A stretch of DNA of 64,000 nt from Nocardioides mangrovicus (GTDB lineage: Bacteria; Actinomycetota; Actinomycetes; Propionibacteriales; Nocardioidaceae). The notes under the pieces were generated by a model that searched no databases, had not been told where the DNA came from, and saw only the letters and a list, made by a program, of their open reading frames with translations. Below are positions 17,287 through 28,180 of this stretch, piece after piece; position 1 is the stretch's first letter, and each line of letters opens with the position of its first letter. The position numbers and the translations under genes were made by a program. The DNA lies in NCBI RefSeq assembly GCF_003674065.1, contig NZ_RDBE01000007.1, positions 1 through 64,000 on the forward strand. The letters run 5' to 3'.

Positions 17287-17768
17287 GTCGAGCCCTGCAG
17301 CAGGCCCCAGTGCAGGCACGCCCGCGGAGCGCAGTGCGAGGCCAGCAGCTGCAGGGTGCCGATCGGCTGACCGCGGGCCACGGTGTCGCCGACGTGCACC
17401 AGGGCGGTGACCGGCTCGTAGGTGGTGCGCACGGCGCCGTGGTCCACGACGACCACGCCGCGCCCGCCCAGCCCGCTGGCGAACGTGACGGTGCCGGCCA
17501 GCGACGTACGGACGGCCTGGCCGAGACGCCCCTGCAGGTCGACGCCGCGGTGACCGCGGCCGTAGGGGGAGTCCGGGGGATCGAAGCCGCGCACCACCGC
17601 CGGTCGCGGATCGAGCGGCCAGGCCCCCTGCCCCACGGGCACCGGACCCGGGCCGGGGGCGGCGGTGCTGGCGGTGGTGCTGGCGGTGGTGCTGGCGGCG
17701 GTGCTGGCGGCGGTGCTGGTGCTCAGCAGCAGGAGCACCAGAGGAAACAGTAGAGCGGCGAACGACAT
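17112..17768 (-). CDS. Secreted M23 (LytM-like) metallopeptidase domain protein
   Basis: The 218-residue product has a signal peptide (MSFAALLFPLVLLLLSTSTA), a Thr/Ala/Ser repeat linker and a LytM domain (about 55-175). The domain carries the zinc-ligand motif GHRGVDLQG and the late CLHWGL block; the HxH form is reduced to LHW, so activity is uncertain. Such proteins bind or cleave peptidoglycan peptides. ATG 17768 starts a proper signal peptide; a start 20 codons upstream would precede it with a Pro-rich stretch. It lies just upstream of and opposite to rpsB, a common actinobacterial position. The last 58 codons are antisense to the EamA gene. Confidence 0.82.
   Translation of the reverse strand: MSFAALLFPLVLLLLSTSTAASTAASTTASTTASTAAPGPGPVPVGQGAWPLDPRPAVVRGFDPPDSPYGRGHRGVDLQGRLGQAVRTSLAGTVTFASGLGGRGVVVVDHGAVRTTYEPVTALVHVGDTVARGQPIGTLQLLASHCAPRACLHWGLLQGSTYLDPLLLVGGEPVRLLPLQAGATSATRAAPVRGSSTATGAGLAAAAGATVGAGARAP
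17661..17720. repeat. Five tandem 12-base units inside the M23 gene
   Basis: Units such as GGCGGTGCTGGC and GGTGGTGCTGGC repeat five times and encode the T-A-S-T linker after the signal peptide. Copy number could vary by slippage. Confidence 0.8.
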
Positions 17769-17856
17769 GGCGCCAGGCTCACCCGCGGGCGGCGGGGCCG
17801 CCAGCGCGGTACGCGGAACTGTGGACAACCCTGTGGGTAAGTGCGCCTGTGGACGA

Positions 17857-17886
17857 TTGGTGACCCCGGGCCGCAGGGCCTAGACT
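17857..17886 (+). promoter_or_regulatory. Promoter of rpsB-tsf
   Basis: TTGGTG (17857-17862), an 18-base spacer and TAGACT (17881-17886) fit a sigma-A-type promoter. The resulting leader of about 205 bases before rpsB is long enough to hold an autoregulatory structure; none was recognised. Confidence 0.5.
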
Positions 17887-18097
17887 GACCGCAGCAGCTC
17901 AGCGATGGGCTGACTTCGCACGTCCGTCTCCGCGCGCCACTGCACGCGGGCGACGACCCCGAGGTCCCAGACCAGCAGCACCGGTGTGGGCGGGGCCGCG
18001 TTCGGACGTCAGGGCAGGCCGGCACCCGCCGTCGCCTGCGACAACCGAAACCGGTGTGCCACCAGGCGCGCCACGAGAAGAAGGAACGACCCAGCTC

Positions 18098-19228
18098 ATG
18101 GCAGTCGTCACCATGCGCCAGCTCCTCGAGAGCGGCGTCCACTTCGGGCACCAGACCCGTCGCTGGAACCCGAAGATGAAGCGCTTCATCATGACCGAGC
18201 GCAACGGCATCTACATCATCGACCTGCAGCAGTCGCTGTCCTACATCGACGCCGGCTTCGCCTTCGTCAAGGACACCGTCGCGCGCGGCGGCACGATCAT
18301 GTTCGTCGGCACCAAGAAGCAGGCCCAGGAGGCGATCGCCGAGCAGGCGACGCGCGTGGGCATGCCCTTCGTCAACCAGCGCTGGCTGGGCGGCATGCTG
18401 ACCAACTTCTCCACCGTGCACCAGCGGATCAACCGCCTCAAGGAGCTCGACGAGGTCGACTTCGACAACGTCGCCGGCTCGGGTCGCACGAAGAAGGAGC
18501 TCCTGCAGATGAAGCGGGAGCGCGACAAGCTCGACAAGACCCTGGGCGGCATCCGCGAGATGGCGCGCACGCCGTCGGCGGTGTGGGTGGTCGACACCAA
18601 GAAGGAGCACCTCGCCGTCGAGGAGGCCCGCAAGCTCCGGATCCCGATCATCGGCATCCTCGACACCAACTGCGACCCCGACGAGGTCGACTACCCGATC
18701 CCGGGCAACGACGACGCGATTCGCGCCGTCAGCCTGCTCACCCGCGTCGTCGCCGACGCCGTGGCCGAGGGCCTGATCGCCCGCTCGGGTGCGCGCTCCG
18801 GTGAGGGCGAGGCCGAGTCCGTGGGTGCCGGCGAGCCGCTGGCCGACTGGGAGCGCGACCTGCTCGGGGGCGAGGCCGAGAAGGCCGGCGCCGCCGCGAC
18901 CGGCGACGCTGCCGCCGAGACCCCGGCGGCCGAGGCCACCGGTGCGTCCGCCGAGGCCACCGAGGCCCCTGCTGCTCCCGTCGAGGAGCCGGTGGCCACC
19001 GACGCCGCGGTCGAGGAGGAGGGCCCCTACGGCGCCGACTCCGCCAAGGCCGACGAGGACGGCAACGGTCCCGACGGGTTCGAGGTCAAGGGCAACGCCC
19101 AGTCCATGAAGTTCCACGCCCCCAGCAGCCCCTGGTACGACCGCACCAAGGCCGAGGTCTGGTTCAAGACCGCCGAGGCTGCCGAGGCCGCCGGGTTCGT
19201 GAACGCCGAAGCCAAGAAGGAGGACTGA
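18098..19228 (+). CDS. rpsB: 30S ribosomal protein S2 with acidic linker and C-terminal sunset-like domain
   Basis: Residues 1-230 are canonical S2 ([46 protein letters not shown]). A linker rich in Ala, Glu and Thr follows (about 240-310), then a compact C-terminal segment, [13 protein letters not shown] with [13 protein letters not shown] and AEAAEAAGF. This pattern is known from actinobacterial proteins as the sunset domain. The total of 376 residues compares with about 250-280 for usual S2. ATG 18098 has AGAAGGAACG upstream; the frame is open earlier without homology. tsf follows after 3 bases. Confidence 0.96.
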   Translation: MAVVTMRQLLESGVHFGHQTRRWNPKMKRFIMTERNGIYIIDLQQSLSYIDAGFAFVKDTVARGGTIMFVGTKKQAQEAIAEQATRVGMPFVNQRWLGGMLTNFSTVHQRINRLKELDEVDFDNVAGSGRTKKELLQMKRERDKLDKTLGGIREMARTPSAVWVVDTKKEHLAVEEARKLRIPIIGILDTNCDPDEVDYPIPGNDDAIRAVSLLTRVVADAVAEGLIARSGARSGEGEAESVGAGEPLADWERDLLGGEAEKAGAAATGDAAAETPAAEATGASAEATEAPAAPVEEPVATDAAVEEEGPYGADSAKADEDGNGPDGFEVKGNAQSMKFHAPSSPWYDRTKAEVWFKTAEAAEAAGFVNAEAKKED

Positions 19229-19231
19229 TCG

Positions 19232-20889
<1,658 letters not shown>

Positions 20890-20937
20890 GGAGAGCGCTC
20901 GACCGTAGGCAAACCGAGGCGAAGGCAAGGAGAGACG

Positions 20938-21495
20938 TTGATCAACGACACGCTCAACGAGGCCGACCAGAAGATGAAGAAGTCGGTCGAGGCGACCCGC
21001 GAGGAGCTCGCCGCCATCCGTGCCGGCCGTGCGCACCCCAGCATGTTCGCCAAGATCACCGCCGAGTACTACGGCACGCCCACGCCGCTGCAGCAGCTGG
21101 CCGGGTTCACCGCTCCCGAGGCGCGCGTGATCTTGGTGCAGCCCTACGACGTCACTGCGATGCCGGCCATCGAGCGGGCGATCCGCGACTCCGACCTGGG
21201 CGTGAACCCCTCCAACGACGGCAAGCTGATCCGCTGCGTCTTCCCCGAGCTGACCGAGGAGCGACGCAAGGAGTACACCAAGATCGCCCGGGCAAAGGCC
21301 GAGGACGGCCGGGTCTCGGTGCGCAACATCCGTCGGACCGCCAAGCAGTCGCTGGAGAAGCTCGAGAAGGACGGCGAGGTCGGCAAGGACGACGTCACCG
21401 GCGCCGAGAAGCGCCTCGACGGCGTCACCAAGACTCACACCGACGAGATCGACGAGATGCTCAAGAACAAGGAAGCCGAGCTGCTCGAGGTCTGA
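20938..21495 (+). CDS. frr: Ribosome recycling factor, TTG start
   Basis: RRF splits post-termination ribosomes with EF-G. The 185-residue product is full length, with EELAAIRAGRAHPSMF, ILVQPYDVTAMPAIERAIRDSDLGVNP (about 66-92), and the C-terminal helix ending EIDEMLKNKEAELLEV. The start codon is TTG at 20938, supported by AAGGAGAG four bases upstream and by the conserved INDTLNEAD N-terminus. The stop shares a base with the cdsA ATG (TGATG). Confidence 0.96.
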   Translation: MINDTLNEADQKMKKSVEATREELAAIRAGRAHPSMFAKITAEYYGTPTPLQQLAGFTAPEARVILVQPYDVTAMPAIERAIRDSDLGVNPSNDGKLIRCVFPELTEERRKEYTKIARAKAEDGRVSVRNIRRTAKQSLEKLEKDGEVGKDDVTGAEKRLDGVTKTHTDEIDEMLKNKEAELLEV

Positions 21496-22367
21496 TGGCT
21501 GACACCAGCCCGCCGGTCGCCGCCCCGCCGCCCGCCAAGGACCCCGGCCGGGCCGGCCGCAACCTCCCCGCGGCGATCGCCTCGGGCGTCACCCTCGGCG
21601 TCTTGATCATCGTCTCCCTGGTGTTCTGGAAGCCGGGGTTCATGATCATCGTCGCGGCGGCGGTGGTCGTGGCGATCTGGGAGCTGCACCGCGGCCTGCT
21701 GGCCAAGCAGATCGACCTGCCGCGCGAGCCGCTGATGCTCGGCGGCGTCGTCATGGTCGTCGTCGCGTTCCTGTTCGGCACCGACCCGCTGGTCACCGCG
21801 ACCGCCGTGACCGGCCTGGTCACGATGCTGCTGATCCTGCGCCGCGGGGTGGCGGGCTTCGTGGCCACCGCCTCGGCCTCGATCCTCACCTTGTTCTACG
21901 TGCCGTTCCTCGGCTCCTTCGTCGCCCTGCTGCTGGCCGAGGACGGCCACGACGGCTCCGACGGCGTCAAGGGCATCGTCACCTTCATCGTCGTCACCAT
22001 CGCCTCCGACATCGGCGGCTACATCGCCGGCGTGCTGTTCGGCCGGCACCAGATGGCGCCGGTCATCTCGCCCAAGAAGTCCTGGGAGGGCTTCGCCGGC
22101 TCCACGATCGGCTGCATCGCGGCCGGCGTGCTGCTGGTGACGATCTACCTCGACGGCGAGGCGTGGGTCGGGGTGCTCCTCGGCATCGTCGCCGTCGTCA
22201 TGGCGACGCTCGGCGACCTGGTCGAGTCGGTCATGAAGCGCGACCTCGGCATCAAGGACATGTCGCAGGTCATCCCCGGCCACGGCGGGCTGATGGACCG
22301 GCTGGACTCGCTGCTGGCCACCATCGCCCCGGTGTGGCTGATCCTGCACTACCTCGTGTTCCGGTGA
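21495..22367 (+). CDS. cdsA: Phosphatidate cytidylyltransferase (CDP-diacylglycerol synthase)
   Basis: CdsA makes CDP-diacylglycerol, the precursor of anionic phospholipids, in the membrane. The 290-residue product has about eight membrane segments and the family signature LGDLVESVMKRDLGIKD followed by SQVIPGHGGLMDRLDS near the C-terminus. The Pro-rich N-terminal 20 residues are cytoplasmic. It is coupled to frr and followed after 9 bases by a histidine phosphatase gene. Confidence 0.95.
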   Translation: MADTSPPVAAPPPAKDPGRAGRNLPAAIASGVTLGVLIIVSLVFWKPGFMIIVAAAVVVAIWELHRGLLAKQIDLPREPLMLGGVVMVVVAFLFGTDPLVTATAVTGLVTMLLILRRGVAGFVATASASILTLFYVPFLGSFVALLLAEDGHDGSDGVKGIVTFIVVTIASDIGGYIAGVLFGRHQMAPVISPKKSWEGFAGSTIGCIAAGVLLVTIYLDGEAWVGVLLGIVAVVMATLGDLVESVMKRDLGIKDMSQVIPGHGGLMDRLDSLLATIAPVWLILHYLVFR

Positions 22368-22376
22368 CCCCGGCTG

Positions 22377-23156
22377 ATGGCTGAGCGGTACGTCCACCTG
22401 GTGCGGCACGGGCCGCCGCTGATCGACCACCAGACGGCGGCCTCGCAGTGGCACCTGGATCCTGACGGCGCCGAGGCGGTCCTCGAGCTGCGCAGGTCTG
22501 GGCGACTGCCCAAGCGGGCGGCCTGGTTCTGCTCACCGGAACCGAAGGCGCGTGAGACCGCGCGGCTGCTCACCGACGGAGCCGTCACCGTTGTCGACGA
22601 CCTCCGCGAGCAGGTGCGTCTGCACGCGGGCTGGATCGAGGACATGGACGCGGTCCGCCGCCGCGCGTTCGAGGAGCCCGACAGCCCCGCGTACGAGGGC
22701 TGGGAGCCACTGGCGGTGACGCGACGCCGTGCGACCGCGGCGGTCCGTCGGCTGATGCGCGACCATCCCCAGGACGACCTGGTGATCGTCGGCCACGGCA
22801 CCTGCCTGAGTCTGCTCGTCGCGGAGCTGACCGGTAGCACCCCGAACGCGTCCGCACCCGAGGCGATGGCCATGCCCGACGTCGTCACCGTGCGGCTGGA
22901 GTCCAGCGCCCAGCCCGGTCCGCTCACGCTGCCGGTGGTGCTGGTGGTGGCGCTGGTCGTCAGCCTGATCGACGTCGTGGTCTGGCTGGTCACCGGCCGC
23001 CCCGGCCTGGTCGTGGCGCCGGCCCTGGTCGTCGCCGGGCTGGTGGCCGCGCCACGCCAGACCCGCGACGTCGGGGTCTCGCTGGTGGTGGTCGTGCTGC
23101 TGGCGGCGTTCCTGGATCTGGGGTGGCTCAACTTCATCCCGAGGCTGCGTGGGTAA
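22377..23156 (+). CDS. Histidine phosphatase domain fused to a C-terminal membrane anchor
   Basis: Residues 1-175 are a phosphoglycerate-mutase-like phosphatase, with the RHG motif HLVRHGPP (catalytic His11), SPEPKARETARLL, and the second His in VIVGHGTCLS (His140). The chain continues into three hydrophobic segments (about 182-206, 209-224, 232-249), which would anchor the enzyme to the membrane. Cytosolic members of the family lack these. Its position directly after cdsA suggests a lipid-phosphate or envelope substrate, but this is inference. ATG 22377 follows the cdsA stop by 9 bases. The converging glpK gene lies beyond a 238-base spacer. Confidence 0.82.
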   Translation: MAERYVHLVRHGPPLIDHQTAASQWHLDPDGAEAVLELRRSGRLPKRAAWFCSPEPKARETARLLTDGAVTVVDDLREQVRLHAGWIEDMDAVRRRAFEEPDSPAYEGWEPLAVTRRRATAAVRRLMRDHPQDDLVIVGHGTCLSLLVAELTGSTPNASAPEAMAMPDVVTVRLESSAQPGPLTLPVVLVVALVVSLIDVVVWLVTGRPGLVVAPALVVAGLVAAPRQTRDVGVSLVVVVLLAAFLDLGWLNFIPRLRG

Positions 23157-23290
23157 GAAGCTGGGTCTTTCGGGTCGTTGAGGCGTCGGGTTCCCGCGCG
23201 TGTGGGCCGGCGAGGCGTCTCGTTCCCCACGTTTCAGACCAACCCGCTGTGGTCGCGCGCCGCGGGTTCGTTGCGGTCAGTGGTGGTCTC

Positions 23291-23365
23291 GCCGAGGCGT
23301 CGCAAACCCGCAGTCCCGGGTGGCGCTTCGCGCGGCGCGCGCCTGCAGGTTTCCGACGCCTCGGC
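23291..23365. terminator. Long hairpin between converging genes, with related repeats around it
   Basis: Arms 23291-23313 and 23343-23365 pair at 21 of 23 positions (GCCGAGGCGTCG...GCAG against CTGC...CGACGCCTCGGC) with a 29-base loop. The unit GAGGCGTC also recurs upstream at about 23180 and 23212. It can act as a bidirectional terminator for the phosphatase gene and the converging glycerol kinase gene. The rest of 23157-23394 shows no gene. Confidence 0.65.
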
Positions 23366-23394
23366 TCCTGTCCGCTTGGCTCGCAGGGCTCGCT

Positions 23395-24888
23395 TCAGCG
23401 GACCCAGTCGTACGTCCGCTCCACCGCTCGTTCCCAGTTCTCCCGCTCGCGGCGGCGCAGGTCGTCGGGCATGGCCGGCTCCCAGCGGGCGGCGCGGTGC
23501 CAGTTGTTCCGGAGCACCTCCAGGTCGGGCCAGTAGCCGACGGCCAGGCCCGCGGCGTAGGCGGCGCCCAGCGAGACCGACTCGAGCACGAGGGGTCGCT
23601 CGACGGGGACGTCGAGGACGTCGGCGACGAACTGCATGAGCAGGTGGTTGGCGGTCATGCCGCCGTCGACCTTCAGCCGCTGGATCGGCACCGGGGCCAC
23701 CGCGGTCATGGCGTCGACGACCTCGGCGGTCTGCCAGCCGGTGGCCTCGAGCACGGCCCGCGCAAGGTGGCCCTTGGTGACGAACGAGGTGAGCCCGACG
23801 ATGATCCCGCGGGCGTCGGGCTGCCAGCGCGGCGCGTAGAGCCCGGAGAAGGCGGGCACGATGTAGCAGCCGCCGTTGTCGGCCACGCTGCGCGCCAGGG
23901 TCTCGATCTCGGGCGCCGATCGGATCATCTCCAGGCTGTCGCGGAACCACTGCACCAGCGAGCCGGTCATGGCGATCGAGCCCTCGACGGCGTACGTCGG
24001 CGCCTCCTCGCCGATGGCGTAGGCGACGGTGGGCAGCAGCCCGTTCGACGGGGTGGGCCGCTGGGTGCCGGTGTTGAGCAGCAGGAACGACCCGGTGCCG
24101 TACGTGAACTTGGCCTCGCCCTCGGCGAAGCACGTCTGCCCGAACAGGGCCGCCTGCTGGTCGCCGAACGCGCCGCCGATGGGCACGCCGGGCGCGGCCG
24201 CGGTGCACTCGGCGTAGACCGCCACGTTGGGCCGGATCTCGGGCAGCAACGCGCGGGGGATGTCCAGGGCGGCGAGCAGCCGGTCGTCCCAGGCCAGCCG
24301 GTCGATGTCCATGAGCATGGTGCGGCTGGCGTTGGTGACGTCGGTGACGTGGACGCCGCCGATCGGGCCACCGGTCAGCTTCCAGATCAGCCAGGACTCC
24401 ATCGTCCCGAACAAGACGTCCCCGGCCTCGGCCCGCTCCTGCAGCCCGGGCACGCGGTCCAGCAGCCACCGCAGCCGGGGGGCCGCGAAGTAGCCTGCCG
24501 GGCTGAGCCCGCAGACCTCCTCGAACAGCGCGGCGGTGGGACCGGCGTTGAGCTCGGCGACCAGGGGGGCGGTGCGGGTGTCCTGCCAGGTGATGGCCGG
24601 GTGGGCCGGCTCGCCCGTGCGACGGTCCCAGACCACGGCGGTCTCTCGCTGGTTGGCGATCCCGATCGCCGCGACGTCGGCCACCGCGAGACCGGCCGAG
24701 CGCAGCGCCTCGGGAACGACGCGCTCGACGTTGCGCCAGATCTCCAGGGCGTCGTGCTCGACCCAGCCCGGCTGGGGGTAGTGCTGACGGTGCTCGTGCT
24801 GGGCCACCGACACCATCCGCCCGGCGTGGTCGAAGAGCACGCAGCGGGTCGACGTGGTGCCCTGGTCGATGGCGGCGACCACCTTCAC
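23395..24888 (-). CDS. glpK: Glycerol kinase (first of two)
   Basis: This FGGY kinase phosphorylates glycerol to glycerol-3-phosphate. The 497-residue product is full length, with [19 protein letters not shown] (5-23), [23 protein letters not shown], and the C-terminal FGGY-type block [19 protein letters not shown] 24888 begins 7 bases after the stop of the IclR gene, so the two are one operon. The frame is open further upstream inside the IclR gene but without homology. It differs substantially from the second glycerol kinase at 26620, for example in the C-terminal third. The two may serve different regulation or substrates. Confidence 0.93.
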   Translation of the reverse strand: MKVVAAIDQGTTSTRCVLFDHAGRMVSVAQHEHRQHYPQPGWVEHDALEIWRNVERVVPEALRSAGLAVADVAAIGIANQRETAVVWDRRTGEPAHPAITWQDTRTAPLVAELNAGPTAALFEEVCGLSPAGYFAAPRLRWLLDRVPGLQERAEAGDVLFGTMESWLIWKLTGGPIGGVHVTDVTNASRTMLMDIDRLAWDDRLLAALDIPRALLPEIRPNVAVYAECTAAAPGVPIGGAFGDQQAALFGQTCFAEGEAKFTYGTGSFLLLNTGTQRPTPSNGLLPTVAYAIGEEAPTYAVEGSIAMTGSLVQWFRDSLEMIRSAPEIETLARSVADNGGCYIVPAFSGLYAPRWQPDARGIIVGLTSFVTKGHLARAVLEATGWQTAEVVDAMTAVAPVPIQRLKVDGGMTANHLLMQFVADVLDVPVERPLVLESVSLGAAYAAGLAVGYWPDLEVLRNNWHRAARWEPAMPDDLRRRERENWERAVERTYDWVR

Positions 24889-24895
24889 CGCGACG

Positions 24896-25645
24896 TCACC
24901 ACCGGTGCGCCAGCTGCTGGCTGATCGCACGGCCCGCGGCGACGACCTGCTGCACCACCGCCGGCCGGGGAGCATGTGAGGTGTCGAGCAGCTGCTGCTG
25001 CGGGCCGACGACACCGACCGCCGCGACGACCACCCCGCCGACGTCGCGCACGGGCGCAGCCACACCGCCGATGCCCGGCTGGTGCTCGCCCGCCTCCACC
25101 GCCCAGCCGCGACGTCGGACCTCGCCCAGCTCGGCGGTGAGGGCCGCGGCCTCGACCAACGACGCCGAGGTGTAGGCCACCAAGGAGAGCGCCCGCACCG
25201 GCCCGACGCCAGGGGCCAGGGCCAACAAGACCTTGCCCAGGGCGGTGGCGTGCACCGGCTGGTGCTCGCCGATGCGTAGCGTCTGCGGGCTGTCGTCAGG
25301 ACGGAAGACGTGGTCGAGCAGCACCAGGGCGTCGAAGCCGTCCGGCACGGCCAGGTGCACCTCCAGGCGTAGCCGGGCGGCCAGCCGGTCCGACCAGTTG
25401 GTGGCCAGCGAGCGCAGCTCGTGGCGGTCGAGCCCGTGCCCGACCCGTCCCAGCCGGTCGCCGACCGAGTAGCGCCCCGTGTCGGGGTCCTGCTGCACGA
25501 AACCGACGTCGACCAGGGTGCGCACCAGCCCGTGCACCGTCGGTTTCGGCAGGTCCATCGCGCGGGCGATCTCGGTCAGCCCCAGAGGAGCGGCATCGAC
25601 CAGCTCGATGATCGCGGCCGCTCGCTCGACCGACTGGATGGGCAC
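24896..25645 (-). CDS. IclR family regulator, probable glycerol operon regulator
   Basis: The 249-residue product has the IclR winged helix ([22 protein letters not shown] and [19 protein letters not shown], residues 5-45) and the effector domain with [13 protein letters not shown] and [14 protein letters not shown]. It is divergent from glpF-glpK-glpD and upstream of a glpK on its own strand, matching the GylR-type arrangement of Streptomyces, where the ligand is glycerol-3-phosphate. GTG 25645 has a TAGTGT box 7 bases upstream (25653-25658, minus strand) and no Shine-Dalgarno, so it is probably leaderless. Palindromes at 25670-25691 are likely its operator. Confidence 0.88.
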   Translation of the reverse strand: MPIQSVERAAAIIELVDAAPLGLTEIARAMDLPKPTVHGLVRTLVDVGFVQQDPDTGRYSVGDRLGRVGHGLDRHELRSLATNWSDRLAARLRLEVHLAVPDGFDALVLLDHVFRPDDSPQTLRIGEHQPVHATALGKVLLALAPGVGPVRALSLVAYTSASLVEAAALTAELGEVRRRGWAVEAGEHQPGIGGVAAPVRDVGGVVVAAVGVVGPQQQLLDTSHAPRPAVVQQVVAAGRAISQQLAHRW

Positions 25646-25652
25646 GAAAAGG

Positions 25653-25658
25653 ACACTA
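25653..25658 (-). promoter_or_regulatory. -10 box of the leaderless iclR-type gene
   Basis: TAGTGT on the minus strand lies 7 bases before the GTG at 25645. Confidence 0.5.
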
Positions 25659-25669
25659 GAACGCGGTGT

Positions 25670-25691
25670 TCGACATTGTCGACCGGTCGAC
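25670..25691. promoter_or_regulatory. Overlapping palindromes, probable IclR-type operator
   Basis: TCGAC-ATT-GTCGA (25670-25682) overlaps the perfect 14-base palindrome GTCGACCGGTCGAC (25678-25691). Both lie in the 116-base spacer between the IclR gene and glpF, 12 bases upstream of the iclR -10 box, so binding would control both directions. Confidence 0.55.
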
Positions 25692-25761
25692 GTTGCCGGA
25701 GGTGGCGTGGGTCACAAGGCTGCTGCCCAACGACGCAATGCGGCGTCTGGAAGGAGCAAGC

Positions 25762-26583
25762 GTGAAGAAGAACCCCCTGGTGGGTGAGCTCTGTGCGGAG
25801 TTCGCCGGCACCATGATCCTGATCCTGTTCGGTTGCGGCGTCGTGGCCCAGGTGGTGACCAACAAGGACGGCGCGCTCGGCGACCACGACTCCATCTCCT
25901 GGGCCTGGGGCCTGGCGGTGACGATGGGCATCTTCGTCTCGGCGCGCATCTCCGGTGCCCACCTCAACCCCGCGGTGACACTCGCGCTCGCGGCCTTCAA
26001 GGGCTTCGAGTGGCGCAAGGTGGCGCCGTACATGGCCGCCCAGACGGCCGGCGCCTTCATCGCCGCGCTGATCGTGCGCGTGGTCTACGCCGACCTGATC
26101 GGCGCCTACGACCCCGGTCACACCGTCAAGAGCCAGGGCATCTTCTCCACCCTGCCGGGCAACGGCGACGACATCGTCGGCATCCCCACCGCGTTCCTCG
26201 ACCAGGTCGTGGGCACCGCGATCCTCGTCTTCGTCGTCTTCGCGCTGACCACGCCGTGGAACAACCCCCCACTGGCCAACGTGGGCCCCCTCTTCGTCGG
26301 GCTCCTGGTGGTGGCCATCGGCATGGCCTTCGGCGCCAACGCCGGCTACGCCATCAACCCGGCCCGCGACTTCGGACCCCGGCTGGCCTCCTTCATCACC
26401 GGCTACGGCAGTGCCTGGCAGGACCAGCGCGGCACGGTCTACTTCTGGCTACCCATCGTCGCTCCGCTCCTCGGCGGTCTGATCGGAGGCGGCCTGTTCA
26501 AGGTGCTCATCGAGAACCACCTGACCGACCCCGAGGCAGAGATCGACGACACCCGCGTCGCCGAGCCCATCGCCAACGACTGA
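25762..26583 (+). CDS. glpF: Glycerol uptake facilitator (aquaglyceroporin)
   Basis: MIP-family channel for glycerol diffusion. The 273-residue product has six membrane helices and both half-helix signatures, GAHLNPAVT (first NPA) and GYAINPARDFGPR (second). The Asp after the second NPAR is the usual mark of glycerol-conducting members. GTG 25762 is chosen because of AAGGAG at 25751-25756; the frame is open to GTG 25666, which would start inside the operator region. glpK and glpD follow. Confidence 0.95.
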   Translation: MKKNPLVGELCAEFAGTMILILFGCGVVAQVVTNKDGALGDHDSISWAWGLAVTMGIFVSARISGAHLNPAVTLALAAFKGFEWRKVAPYMAAQTAGAFIAALIVRVVYADLIGAYDPGHTVKSQGIFSTLPGNGDDIVGIPTAFLDQVVGTAILVFVVFALTTPWNNPPLANVGPLFVGLLVVAIGMAFGANAGYAINPARDFGPRLASFITGYGSAWQDQRGTVYFWLPIVAPLLGGLIGGGLFKVLIENHLTDPEAEIDDTRVAEPIAND

Positions 26584-26619
26584 CCACCCCCGCCTCACCA
26601 TCCGTCAAAGGAGACACCC

Positions 26620-28137
<1,518 letters not shown>

Positions 28138-28180
28138 CCGAGATTCCGACCAGCCACATCTACGAGGAGGAAGTTCTCCC

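Noticed and set aside
25666-25761. GlpF start at GTG 25666
   Set aside because: It would begin inside the operator and add 32 residues without homology; GTG 25762 has AAGGAG.
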